Of a DNA stretch of 23,611 nt, positions 13,999-21,709 are shown piece by piece. A program made the translations under genes and the position numbers. The notes under the pieces are model-generated. The model saw only the letters and a program-made list of their open reading frames with translations. It was not told the origin of the DNA and searched no databases. Position 1 is the first letter of the stretch. The number at the start of each line of letters is the position of its first letter. This stretch comes from Oscillospiraceae bacterium (lineage in GTDB: Bacteria; Bacillota; Clostridia; Oscillospirales; Oscillospiraceae). Where the stretch lies: assembly GCA_904501855.1 (NCBI GenBank), contig CAJGCI010000014.1, positions 1 through 23,611 of the forward strand, read 5' to 3'.

Positions 13999-15870
13999 TC
14001 AGGCCGCCGGCATAAATGCGCCACAGAAATTCGTGATCATCTGAGCGACTTCTGCTCTGGTAGCACTGGAGGTGGGAGCGATGTTTCCGTCGGCACGTCC
14101 GGAGATCAATCCGGCACCGACAGCCCATGCAACCGCATCTTTTGCATATTCATGTACAGAATCGGCGTCCGGGAACGCAGAGATGTCTCCCGGAGTGACT
14201 TCAGCTGCTTTGATATGCTTTGCGTAGGCACAAAGAATGGTGGCGAGCTGTTCGCGGGTCACGTTGTCATTGGGATGGAATGTTCCGTCCTCAAAACCGG
14301 CAACGATGCCGTTTTCTGCTGCCCATGCCACTGCCTTGGCATAGTACCGAGCGGCACTGACATCACTGAACGGTGCTTTGCCGGCATCCGGTTTTCCGGA
14401 CATGGCGTAAAGCATCGTTACGATCATGCCGCGGGTCAGGCTGGCTTCCGGAGCAAAAGCGGTGTCGGAAATACCGGCCATGTATCCCTTGCCGAGCACG
14501 AAGTCCGTCTCCTCATGATACCAGGCCTTGCGGTCGAGATCCTTGAACTTGGCACTTGGGCAGGCTTCGAATACGGGAACAACATTGACATCGGAGCTTG
14601 GCATATTGAAATTGTAATTTCCTTCCGCATCCGGAGCGATCATCATCTTGTTTCCGTTTCCGGTGGTGAAGGAGATCTCCTTGAAATCATGGGTGGCATC
14701 CGGCTTGACGGATACGGTGACTGCCTCTCCTGCCTTTGCGGTGGTACGGGTTGCTTTTACGGTACCGCCGGGAACGCTGTCGGGAACATTGACTTTAAAG
14801 TCTGCACCCTTCAGGGAGCCCTGTGCTCCCTCGCCCAGCACGTTCAGGATCTTGTCCGCCATATAGGCATGACCTGCCACTGTGGGGTGAACCATCAAGG
14901 TGAAGTTTGAAAAGACGGTGGGATCCATAAAGGACGGGAATTTGAATGCTTCCGTTCCCATCACATCGACATACTTATATTCACTGCGCATCTCACTGCC
15001 CATGGAAATGTAGGCATTGACCATCTGGATCATGGGATCCATCATACGGCCGATCTCGATCAAGGATGCATCCGTCAGTTTCAGGGTATTGAACGGATTG
15101 TACATGCCGATGGCCAGGATTTCCGCATCGGGATTGATCTCGCGGATCTTTTTGATCAGGATGTTCCAGTTCTTCATATACAGCTGGAACCCTTCCAGCA
15201 TATACTGGCCAAGATAGGCGATCGTCACTCCATTGGAAATAAGAGTTGAGGTAAGAGCTCCCAGAGAACCATACTCCTTGATGGCGGCAGCCACAACGCC
15301 GAGAGACGTAAACAGAGCGGTGTTGCCGGTGCCATTCAGGGCCTCTATAGTGGACTTCATGGAAGAATAGGACAGGATATCATTGTTGGCAAGGTTGATG
15401 GTGATCAGATCGGAATTCTTGATCTGGTCGTAAGCCGTTGCCTGCATAGCCGCGATCTCTTCCGGTTTCATCTGGTCCAGATACTGAAGCAGGAAATCAC
15501 TGAAGAACTGCTCGTCTTCAGTCCAGGTATCATACACGGAGGGGTCGATCATTCGAAGTGCTTCTACCGTACGGAATCCGGAACGGCACTGAATGTTGAA
15601 ATTCTTCACGCCCAGTGTCTGTTCAACGATAGCCGGATAGGAATTGTACACATAGTGTCCGTGAGGAGACCAATACTTGCCATCGGCACCCTGCACGATT
15701 CCATAACCTGTGGGAATGCTGTCACCCAGGACCGTATAGGTATCATAGGTCTTCTCAGCCGCAGCGGGTACCCCGCTGTCGTCCATTGCAAATACGCTGA
15801 TTCCGGCGATGCTGACAATCAGTGTCAGAGACAGCAGCATGCTGATCAGACGTTTCGTTCTTTTTTTCAT
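13999..15870 (-). CDS. Secreted SGNH/GDSL hydrolase with three C-terminal SLH domains
   Basis: A 623-aa surface enzyme. Residues 1-28 are a signal peptide (basic KKRTKR, hydrophobic core, cleavage near VFA). The SGNH domain spans about 43-347: Ser51 in VLGDSIPTGYG, the Asn of block III in NLANND (159-164), and His328 in VHPTVAGH. The usual Asp three residues before that His is replaced by Leu325, so the active site may work as a Ser-His dyad or be altered. Residues about 356-436 form a beta-rich linker module (VKATRTTAKAGEAVTVSV ... MPSSDVNVVPVFE). Three SLH modules follow from about 440 (FKDL..AWY, FSDVSAARYYAKAVAW, FPDADSVHEYAKDAVAW), which bind secondary cell-wall polymer. Probably a cell-wall-attached esterase or deacylase for glycans or lipids. 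The start follows GAAGGAG. Confidence 0.9.
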   Translation of the reverse strand: MKKRTKRLISMLLSLTLIVSIAGISVFAMDDSGVPAAAEKTYDTYTVLGDSIPTGYGIVQGADGKYWSPHGHYVYNSYPAIVEQTLGVKNFNIQCRSGFRTVEALRMIDPSVYDTWTEDEQFFSDFLLQYLDQMKPEEIAAMQATAYDQIKNSDLITINLANNDILSYSSMKSTIEALNGTGNTALFTSLGVVAAAIKEYGSLGALTSTLISNGVTIAYLGQYMLEGFQLYMKNWNILIKKIREINPDAEILAIGMYNPFNTLKLTDASLIEIGRMMDPMIQMVNAYISMGSEMRSEYKYVDVMGTEAFKFPSFMDPTVFSNFTLMVHPTVAGHAYMADKILNVLGEGAQGSLKGADFKVNVPDSVPGGTVKATRTTAKAGEAVTVSVKPDATHDFKEISFTTGNGNKMMIAPDAEGNYNFNMPSSDVNVVPVFEACPSAKFKDLDRKAWYHEETDFVLGKGYMAGISDTAFAPEASLTRGMIVTMLYAMSGKPDAGKAPFSDVSAARYYAKAVAWAAENGIVAGFEDGTFHPNDNVTREQLATILCAYAKHIKAAEVTPGDISAFPDADSVHEYAKDAVAWAVGAGLISGRADGNIAPTSSATRAEVAQMITNFCGAFMPAA

Positions 15871-15954
15871 TCGCTTACTCCTTCTCTTATGTTTGCTGCG
15901 GATCCGATAATGAAGTGGGGGACGGATCCTCCCGGCTCAGGATGGGGGCATCGA

Positions 15955-15978
15955 TGAGTCGGCATATCTTCCGACTCA
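15955..15978. promoter_or_regulatory. Inverted repeat at the SGNH-SLH transcription start, possible operator
   Basis: An 8-bp perfect inverted repeat, TGAGTCGG-N8-CCGACTCA, begins right at the downstream edge of the -10 box. Its position over the expected start site fits a repressor operator for a dimeric protein better than an RNA hairpin. Confidence 0.4.
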
Positions 15979-16007
15979 TTATAAAGTTTCCTGTGACATG
16001 TTGTCCA
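15978..16007 (-). promoter_or_regulatory. Promoter of the SGNH-SLH gene
   Basis: TGGACA (16007-16002), an 18-bp spacer and a perfect TATAAT (15983-15978) on the minus strand. Confidence 0.6.
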
Positions 16008-16287
16008 ATGGTTTTTCCTTTCCCCAAAAAAGCCTGTGGACATTTTGCTGAAAAAGTCCATCCTCGAAAATGCGCTCATTTTCCGAAATAAACTCATCAT
16101 TTCTTTTCGGATTGTTTTTAATCCAACAAACTTCCAAAATCTGTCTGGTTTTTTCCAAGTAATGTATACTTCCCCAGAAAGATATCCAACTATTTACTTA
16201 AAAAATTTTGTGAAATATTACGATACTTTTTTCTGATTATTCCGAGGCTTTTTCCCTGAAGCGCGTCTTTTTTGCCCGACGGGATTG

Positions 16288-16316
16288 TTGCAATGACACC
16301 GTGTTTTCGCTACAAT
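16288..16316 (+). promoter_or_regulatory. Promoter of the FakA-C-like gene
   Basis: TTGCAA (16288-16293), a 17-bp spacer and TACAAT (16311-16316), 35 bases before the ATG. Confidence 0.6.
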
Positions 16317-16351
16317 TGATTTAATCTTTCTTTTTGGAGGAATTGATTTCA

Positions 16352-16603
16352 ATGTTAGAATTTCGATATGATACTCAGCTTCTCATCGAAGGTCACGATC
16401 TGGATGAGGATGACATCTTTGATTATTTTACGGAAAACTTCGCAGGTGACAGCCTTCTTGCTGTCGGTGATGAGGATCTTGTTAAGATCCACTTTCACAC
16501 CAACGAACCCTGGAAGGTACTGGAGTATTGCTCCACCCTCGGCGAGATCTTTGATATCGTTGTAGAGGATATGGATCGTCAGGAGCGAGGTCTGAAAGGC
16601 TGA
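16352..16603 (+). CDS. Stand-alone homologue of the FakA/YloV C-terminal domain
   Basis: An 83-aa protein. The stretch GDSLLAVGDEDLVKIHFHTN, then PWKVLEYCSTLGEIFDIVVE and DMDRQ, matches the C-terminal region of FakA (YloV), the fatty-acid kinase ATP-binding subunit, where GDSLVVVGDDDLVKVHVHTN-type sequence precedes an ENMREQ motif. Here that region stands alone: no N-terminal DhaL kinase domain and no middle domain precede it, and the gene has its own promoter and terminator. It is not a remnant with a disrupted frame. Such short proteins are often labelled 'kinase to dihydroxyacetone kinase', but no kinase active site is present. It may bind a lipid-carrier partner (FakB/DegV type) or a FakA. 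The start is ATG 16352, with GGAGG 11 bases upstream; a TTG at 16334 overlaps that site. Confidence 0.75.
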   Translation: MLEFRYDTQLLIEGHDLDEDDIFDYFTENFAGDSLLAVGDEDLVKIHFHTNEPWKVLEYCSTLGEIFDIVVEDMDRQERGLKG

Positions 16604-16611
16604 ACAACGTC

Positions 16612-16636
16612 TCCCCGGCAATTCGCCGGGGATTTT
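16612..16636 (+). terminator. Terminator of the FakA-C-like gene
   Basis: An 8-bp perfect stem, TCCCCGGC/GCCGGGGA, with loop AATTC is followed by TTTTC. Confidence 0.85.
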
Positions 16637-16648
16637 CATGTCATCCGA

Positions 16649-16677
16649 TAGACCTTTTTTCTTCATTATGGTATCAT
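16649..16677 (+). promoter_or_regulatory. Possible promoter of proB
   Basis: TAGACC (16649-16654), a 17-bp spacer and TATCAT (16672-16677), both partial consensus matches. The leader to the ATG is about 47 bases. Confidence 0.4.
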
Positions 16678-16730
16678 GACAGAAACCGCAACAGGCGGAC
16701 CGTTAATAAACGCAGACAGGAGATCATAGT

Positions 16731-17525
16731 ATGTTACATAAGAACCGAATCGTCGTGAAGGTAGGTACCTCCACCCTGACCAATGAACTGGGAAACAGCA
16801 AGCTCCGTTCCTTTGAGGATCTTGCTCTGGTGCTCTCCGATGTACAGAATATGGGATATGAGGTCGTACTGGTCTCCTCCGGCGCCATCGCCATCGGTGC
16901 CAACAAGATGCACCTGAAGGAGAAACCGACCGACATGCGCATGAAACAGGCTGCAGCCGCGGTCGGACAGTGCAGCAACATGTTCCTCTATGACAAGTTT
17001 TTCGGTTATTACGATAAGACGGTGGCCCAGATCCTGTTCAATTCCGATGACATCCATCAGGAAGAGAAAAAGGAGAATCTGGCTAACACATTCAACGCAC
17101 TGCTGGAAAACGGGGTTATCCCCATCGTCAATGAGAACGATTCAGTCAGCTACACGGAGATCCAGTCGGAAGAACGGCTTTTCGGTGATAACGACAAACT
17201 CTCTGCCGTTGTGGCAGTTCTTTGTCAGGCCAGCAAACTGGTGATCCTCTCGGATATCGATGGATTCTATGACAAGGACCCCCGCCTCTTCCCCAATGCT
17301 ACGCTCATCGACCGGATCGAAGAGATCACGGAGGAAACGCACTCTCTGGCTGGCGGTGTCGGTTCACGTCGGGGAACCGGCGGAATGCAGACCAAACTGC
17401 AGGCTGCAGAACTGGCCACGGCACAGGGTATTGACGTGATCGTCACCAACGGAAACCGTCCGCAGGCACTTTACGATGTGATTTCCGGCAAGAAAATCGG
17501 GACTCTGTTCGTAGGGAAAAAATAA
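16731..17525 (+). CDS. proB: Glutamate 5-kinase, short form
   Basis: Phosphorylates glutamate to gamma-glutamyl phosphate, the first step of proline synthesis. The 264-aa protein is the amino-acid kinase domain only: IVVKVGTSTLT (N-terminal Lys/Gly loop), VLVSSGAIAIG (46-56), the glutamate-binding region PIVNENDSVSY, FGDNDKLSA, and LSDIDGFYDKDPR. GGVGSRRGTGGMQTKLQAA is the ATP-site block. The C-terminal PUA domain of E. coli ProB is absent, as in several clostridial enzymes. proA is not adjacent. Start set by CAGGAGA. It is followed 21 bases later by the BFD-like gene, probably in one transcript. Confidence 0.95.
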   Translation: MLHKNRIVVKVGTSTLTNELGNSKLRSFEDLALVLSDVQNMGYEVVLVSSGAIAIGANKMHLKEKPTDMRMKQAAAAVGQCSNMFLYDKFFGYYDKTVAQILFNSDDIHQEEKKENLANTFNALLENGVIPIVNENDSVSYTEIQSEERLFGDNDKLSAVVAVLCQASKLVILSDIDGFYDKDPRLFPNATLIDRIEEITEETHSLAGGVGSRRGTGGMQTKLQAAELATAQGIDVIVTNGNRPQALYDVISGKKIGTLFVGKK

Positions 17526-17546
17526 TCTTCATTTCGGATTACAGAT

Positions 17547-18200
17547 ATGAAATGGGAAAACTTAGGCCACCGGGATCATGAGAGCCGCACCAACGTCCGT
17601 AACATTTCGGATGATGAATTGGTGTGCCGGTGCAATAACATTACAGCCGGTGAGGTCCGAAAAAAAATCCGTGAAGGTGCTGTAACGCTGGAACAGCTGC
17701 AGGAAAAGACCGGTGCCGGCACCGGATGCGGGCTGTGTGTCAAAACACTGCAGCGTATTCTGGATTATTCTCAGCTGCGGGAACCGGGACCCGGTGATAT
17801 TGAGTTTATTGAGAAACGCCCTCATGACCTTTCAGAGGAAGACCGTACCGTGGACGAAAAATGTGCGGATCTTCCGGTACTGGAAACCCAGATAACGGAG
17901 TGGATCGAACTCCGTTCCATTATGAAAAAGACGGTGACCCGCGGTTTTCCTGATTACTCTCAGGAAGTCAACGAATGGATCAAGCTATTTCTTCGCTGGG
18001 ATCTTGGAGACCCGGAGTACGCGGAACACTATGAAAAAGTAAAGGGCCGGTCTCCGGATGCATTGTCACGTGACGAAATCCTCACGATACTCACCTGGTA
18101 TATCAAGGAGGAGCGGAAGAACGCCGGGCTCATTGCACAGGCTCTGGAGGACGGTACCCTGCATGCTCTCACTCAGAGGCTCCACGACATTACAGTTTAA
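17547..18200 (+). CDS. BFD-type [2Fe-2S] domain fused to a DUF6508-like domain
   Basis: A 217-aa protein. Residues 24-72 form a bacterioferritin-associated-ferredoxin-like domain: C27-X-C29-X31-C61-X2-C64 fits the C-X-C-X(31-34)-C-X2-C rule, with RCNNITAGEVRKKI and GAGTGCGLC as in BFD and NirB/NasD cluster segments. After an acidic linker (about 80-110), residues 112-213 resemble DUF6508: GFPDYSQEVNEWI, then the Asp/Glu-rich helix LSRDEILTILTWYIKEERK and ALEDGTLHALTQRL. The second domain's role is unknown. It lies 21 bases after proB, likely cotranscribed. The ATG has only a weak purine stretch (GGATTACAG) before it, suggesting coupling to proB translation. A role in redox sensing or electron transfer is inference. 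Confidence 0.7.
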   Translation: MKWENLGHRDHESRTNVRNISDDELVCRCNNITAGEVRKKIREGAVTLEQLQEKTGAGTGCGLCVKTLQRILDYSQLREPGPGDIEFIEKRPHDLSEEDRTVDEKCADLPVLETQITEWIELRSIMKKTVTRGFPDYSQEVNEWIKLFLRWDLGDPEYAEHYEKVKGRSPDALSRDEILTILTWYIKEERKNAGLIAQALEDGTLHALTQRLHDITV

Positions 18201-18209
18201 CATTCCGAC

Positions 18210-18250
18210 AAAACAAAAATGACGGCTTTGGCCGTCATTTTTTGTTTTAT
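18210..18250. terminator. Bidirectional terminator between the BFD-DUF6508 gene and etfA
   Basis: The stem AAAATGACGGC/GCCGTCATTTT with loop TTTG extends into AAAACAAAA on one side and TTTTGTTTT on the other. It serves both convergent transcripts. Confidence 0.9.
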
Positions 18251-18259
18251 CGTGTTTTC

Positions 18260-19264
18260 TCAGGTCTGTCTTGCCTTCAGCTGATCAATCAATTCGTCAC
18301 AGACTTCATCCATATCGCCTACGATACCATAGTCACAATAGTTGAAGATCTGAGCATCCGGATTCTTATCCACTGCGACGAAGACATCGGCGTCAACACC
18401 TGCCGTGTGGTTTACCGCACCGGAAACACCAAAGCTGATGTAGAGCTTGGTTTTGACCATAACGCCGGACTGGCCGATCTGCAGTTTGTAAGGCAGAATA
18501 CCGCGGTCAAACAGCGGTCTGGTACAGCCGATTTTGCCGCCCAGCAGTTTCGCCAGAACACGATAGCGCTCCAGATGCTCGGAATCTTTCAGACCGTTGC
18601 CGACACAGACGATGCAATCGGCATTGGCAATATCCAGTTCCGGATCCATGTCATCGGGAATAAAGTCGATATGTTTGCAGCGGATTGCTTCGGGATCAAA
18701 GCTGATCTCTTCGCAGATTGCCTCCACATTCTCCTTGACTCCGACCGGATCATACTTAAAGGTGCCCGGACGGATAGTGCCCACCTGAGGACGCATCACC
18801 GGTACAGTGATAACAGCCATGATCTTGCCGCCGACCGCCGGCTCGATGAACTGAATATCGCCGGTTTCGGGGTCGTATTCCAGCTCCATGGCATCGGATG
18901 TGCAGCCGGTATCCAGCTGAACAGCGAAGCGGGGTGCAAAATCACGTCCGAAGATTGTACCGCCGACAAAGATGGCGGATGGATTGTATTTGCGGGACAG
19001 GACCGTAAAGACATTAGCATATGCATCGGTATTGAAATAGTCATACCCGGTACCATTGACATAAATGATTCCGTCCACTCCGCACTCCCGGATCTTATCC
19101 ACTTCTTCGTGGGGAAGATCACTGATGATCACTGCGTACAGTTTATCGCCGGTTACATCGCAGAGTTTGCGGATCTCACAGCAGAGCTCAAGGCTCACAG
19201 GTGCAATGGTCTCGCCATCATGCTCGATGTATACCCACATGTTTTTGTAATCAGATTTCTGCAT
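18260..19264 (-). CDS. etfA: Electron transfer flavoprotein alpha subunit (LctC type)
   Basis: 334 aa. With EtfB it forms the FAD-containing EtfAB dimer that passes electrons between a flavin dehydrogenase and NAD+/ferredoxin or another acceptor. The C-terminal FAD domain is clear: LQIGQSGVMVKTKLYISFGV (the GQTGK-type loop reads GQSGV), SGAVNHTAGV, and AVDKNPDAQIFNYCDYGIVGD. The N-terminal domain starts WVYIEHDGETIAPVSLEL. No N-terminal ferredoxin-like Cys cluster is seen, unlike some lactate-linked EtfA proteins. The start codon follows AAGGAGGTCC, whose first bases are the etfB stop, so translation is coupled. It is the last gene of the lactate operon, closed by the shared terminator. Confidence 0.95.
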   Translation of the reverse strand: MQKSDYKNMWVYIEHDGETIAPVSLELCCEIRKLCDVTGDKLYAVIISDLPHEEVDKIRECGVDGIIYVNGTGYDYFNTDAYANVFTVLSRKYNPSAIFVGGTIFGRDFAPRFAVQLDTGCTSDAMELEYDPETGDIQFIEPAVGGKIMAVITVPVMRPQVGTIRPGTFKYDPVGVKENVEAICEEISFDPEAIRCKHIDFIPDDMDPELDIANADCIVCVGNGLKDSEHLERYRVLAKLLGGKIGCTRPLFDRGILPYKLQIGQSGVMVKTKLYISFGVSGAVNHTAGVDADVFVAVDKNPDAQIFNYCDYGIVGDMDEVCDELIDQLKARQT

Positions 19265-19276
19265 AGTAGGACCTCC

Positions 19277-20071
19277 TTAAATCGAGCCTTTTTCCGCCAG
19301 CAGCTCAACCAGTTTGCTGACGTCGGTCTTTGCACTGCCGGTGCTGATGATCTGTCCTGGTTCGGGCAGTTCAGGCGGATAGATTTTCGGCACGATGGTA
19401 CCGGATCCCGGTACACCGATCTTATTCATATCCAGACCGTCGATATCATTCTCGGTATAGGTGGTGATATCGGCTGTCTTGGAAGCCAGATATGCCTTCA
19501 GGCTGGGCAGTCTTCCGTAGAAGTTGTCCTTTTCCACCGTGATAAGACAAGGCAGCGTTGCTTCAACGATCTCCTTGCCGGTCTCCAGTGTACGGGTCGC
19601 CTTGATCTTTCCGTCGGAAACATCTTCGATGCTGTAGCAGCAGGAAATCTGAGATGCATCAAAACGCTCTGCCAGCTGGGACGCCATCTGTCCGGTGGCA
19701 CCGTCCAGAGATTCTTTTCCGCAGAAGATCAGGTCGAATTTGCCCTTCATATTGGCTGCCATCAGGATCGGGTAGCTGGTAGACAGAGTGTCGGCTCCGC
19801 CGAAGGGGCGTCCGGTGATCAGAATCGCATCATCGCCGCCCACCGCAAGGCCTTCACGCAGCGTGCTCTCTGCCATGGGAGGCCCCATGGTGATCAGAGT
19901 GATCTCGCCACCGTATCTTTCCTTGACCTGAACTGCTGCTTCCAACGCATTCAGATCCAGGGGGTTTGTCAGAGTCGGTACGCCTTCGCGAACCAGGTTG
20001 CCGGTTTCCGGATCCATCGTAACAAGGTCAACATCCGGAACCTGCTTGACACATACAAGTATTTTAAGCAT
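19277..20071 (-). CDS. etfB: Electron transfer flavoprotein beta subunit (LctB type)
   Basis: 264 aa. It opens with MLKILVCVKQVPDV, followed by NPLDLNALEAAVQVKE (family NPxD..A.EEA) and ITLITMGPPMAESTLREGLA. CGKESLDGATGQMASQLAE is the conserved loop for the nucleotide or bifurcating FAD, and LPCLITVEKD is the usual core strand. It pairs with EtfA, encoded next. The ribosome binding site is AAGGAGT. It lies 44 bases behind the LctD gene. The order LctD-EtfB-EtfA differs from A. woodii lctBCD (EtfB-EtfA-LctD), but content is the same. Whether this Etf is truly bifurcating cannot be decided by eye. Confidence 0.95.
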   Translation of the reverse strand: MLKILVCVKQVPDVDLVTMDPETGNLVREGVPTLTNPLDLNALEAAVQVKERYGGEITLITMGPPMAESTLREGLAVGGDDAILITGRPFGGADTLSTSYPILMAANMKGKFDLIFCGKESLDGATGQMASQLAERFDASQISCCYSIEDVSDGKIKATRTLETGKEIVEATLPCLITVEKDNFYGRLPSLKAYLASKTADITTYTENDIDGLDMNKIGVPGSGTIVPKIYPPELPEPGQIISTGSAKTDVSKLVELLAEKGSI

Positions 20072-20115
20072 AGGTTACTCCTTCCAATAATCGATTATCT
20101 AGAAACATGTCGGAA

Positions 20116-21549
20116 TCAGCTGACCAGGGAGCTGTCGCAGACCTTGCCCGGATTCAGAATGTAATCCGGATCGAAGACCTTCTTGATCTCGCCCATAAGC
20201 TTGAATACGTCTTCACCAACAGACTCTTCCAGATAGACCATCTTGGCATGACCGATGGAATGCTCACCGGATACCTGTCCCTCCAGTTCTGCACACTTGG
20301 TATATGCAGCGTCCATGATGACTTTGACTTTCTTCTTGAATTCCTCTTCTTCCAGATCATTGGAGCAGCAGTAGATATGCAGGTTTCCGTCTCCGGCATG
20401 ACCGAAGTTGCGGATCCGGATTCCATTCTCTTCTCCCAGTTGACGGATATAGATCAAAAAGTCAGGGATCTTATCCACGGGAACCACCACGTCCATCTCA
20501 TCGATGAGCTTGGTGTCTGCTTCGATTGCAGTCAGGAAGCTGGAGCGGGCTGCCCATGCTTCCTTCTTATTGGCGGAGGTGGCAACGACCAGCACATCCA
20601 AGGCGCCGGCCTCTTCTGCCACTTCACCCAGTTTGATCATCTTCTGATCCAGCTCGTCCTCATCATTGCCGACGAAAGTAACAAGGATGGAGGCGCCTAC
20701 TTCTTCATTATTGACATTCTCCGGGAAAATGGGGTTTCCTGTGAATGCGGCGGAAGAAGTGACAATATCCGCGTCCATGAATTCGATGGACTGAGGATCG
20801 AGGTTAGCCAGTTTGATCTTCGGGACGGAGTGGATGCAGGATTCCACATCACGGAACGGTACCAGACAGGATACATCACAGATGGGTTTCGGAATGAGTT
20901 TCATGGTCATCTCAGTGATGATTCCCAAGGTGCCTTCAGAGCCTACCATCAGATGCAGCAGACTGTAGCCAGAACTGGTTTTGCATACAGATTTGCCAAG
21001 CTCAATGATGCGGCCATCTGCCAGAACGACCGTCAACGCCAGAACATAGTCACGGGTAACACCATATTTGACGGCACGCATACCGCCTGCGTTAGTGGAG
21101 ATGTTTCCTCCCACCGTCGCGGTCTTTTCGCCGGGATCGGGGGGATACATCAGGCCGTGATCCAGGGCATCGGCAGCCAGATCTTTCAGCAGCACGCCGG
21201 GCTGGATACGGACTACGAGGTTCTCCATATCATATGCCAGAATCTTGTCCATACGGCGGGTACACAGTACGACACCGCCTGCCAGGGGAACACATCCGCC
21301 AACCAGTCCGGTACCGGCGCCACGACAGGTAACGGGGATCTTGTTGGCAGAACAGATCTTCATGATCTCGGATACTTCTTCGGTGGTCTCCACGTCAACT
21401 GCGACATCGGGAAGATATTTTCCGTAGATCGGCATTTCATCGTGGGAATAGTTGGGATCGATATCCTCACCCTCGAAGAATCTTCTTTCGCCGACAACAG
21501 CTTTCAGCTGCGCGGCGATCTCAGGCGTGATTTTATTATAAGTTGCCAT
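20116..21549 (-). CDS. lctD: FAD-linked 2-hydroxyacid (lactate/glycolate) dehydrogenase, GlcD/LctD type
   Basis: Oxidises a 2-hydroxyacid, most likely lactate to pyruvate, and hands electrons to EtfAB. 477 aa. The FAD-binding_4 domain (about 40-220) shows PVTCRGAGTGLVGGCVPLAG, YPPDPGEKTATVGGNISTNA and MVGSEGTLGIITE. The FAD-oxidase C-terminal domain (about 225-470) has the catalytic-site features NFGHAGDGNLHIY, SGEHSIGHAK and DPDYILNPGK. No Fe-S cluster domain is attached, as in D-lactate dehydrogenases that use Etf as acceptor. The start follows AGGAGG. It sits behind the Ldh_2 gene after a 160-base spacer with an inverted repeat. Stereospecificity is not readable from sequence. Confidence 0.9.
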   Translation of the reverse strand: MATYNKITPEIAAQLKAVVGERRFFEGEDIDPNYSHDEMPIYGKYLPDVAVDVETTEEVSEIMKICSANKIPVTCRGAGTGLVGGCVPLAGGVVLCTRRMDKILAYDMENLVVRIQPGVLLKDLAADALDHGLMYPPDPGEKTATVGGNISTNAGGMRAVKYGVTRDYVLALTVVLADGRIIELGKSVCKTSSGYSLLHLMVGSEGTLGIITEMTMKLIPKPICDVSCLVPFRDVESCIHSVPKIKLANLDPQSIEFMDADIVTSSAAFTGNPIFPENVNNEEVGASILVTFVGNDEDELDQKMIKLGEVAEEAGALDVLVVATSANKKEAWAARSSFLTAIEADTKLIDEMDVVVPVDKIPDFLIYIRQLGEENGIRIRNFGHAGDGNLHIYCCSNDLEEEEFKKKVKVIMDAAYTKCAELEGQVSGEHSIGHAKMVYLEESVGEDVFKLMGEIKKVFDPDYILNPGKVCDSSLVS

Positions 21550-21626
21550 GTAATCCTCCTGTTTAACAAAAAATACTAATATATTCCGGATGATCCGTCA
21601 TTATCGACAGGATGCCGGGACATGCT

Positions 21627-21638
21627 CCATATATATGG
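21627..21638. repeat. 12-bp perfect palindrome in the Ldh_2-lctD spacer
   Basis: CCATATATATGG is self-complementary and lies 78 bases before the lctD start codon. It could be a regulator site or chance. Confidence 0.35.
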
Positions 21639-21663
21639 CGGATCCGGACAGATACATATTAAT

Positions 21664-21695
21664 TTGACCGAACCGGAAATTGCCGGTTCGGTCAA
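21664..21695 (-). terminator. Intercistronic hairpin after the Ldh_2 gene
   Basis: A 13-bp perfect stem, TTGACCGAACCGG/CCGGTTCGGTCAA, with a 6-base loop lies 15 bases after the Ldh_2 stop. On the minus strand it is followed by ATTAATATG, not a real T-run. It may therefore be a partial terminator or an mRNA processing/stability element that lowers or separates expression of lctD-etfBA. Confidence 0.5.
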
Positions 21696-21709
21696 GCAAA
21701 TACTTTCGA

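Larger units (their letters stand above)
15871..16351. other. Divergent regulatory region without a gene (481 bp)
   Basis: No convincing reading frame is seen. The left 110 bases are the leader of the SGNH-SLH gene. It holds two GGATCC palindromes (15899-15904 and 15924-15929), a short stem ATCCT/AGGAT, and the inverted repeat at 15955-15978. Its promoter is at 15978-16007. From about 16000 to 16260 the DNA is clearly more A/T-rich than the flanks and carries small hairpins such as GAAAATG/CATTTTC near 16.07 kb and GGATT/AATCC near 16.11 kb. The promoter of the plus-strand gene lies at 16288-16316. Confidence 0.6.

Noticed and set aside
16036..16236. 66-codon plus-strand frame upstream of the FakA-C-like gene
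   Set aside because: A/T-rich stretch with no ribosome binding site or recognisable domain; likely regulatory DNA.
18242..21579. Very long plus-strand open frames (640 and 490 codons) opposite etfA, etfB and lctD
   Set aside because: They lie antisense to clearly recognisable genes, have no family motifs or good ribosome binding sites, and are a side effect of codon bias on the coding strand.
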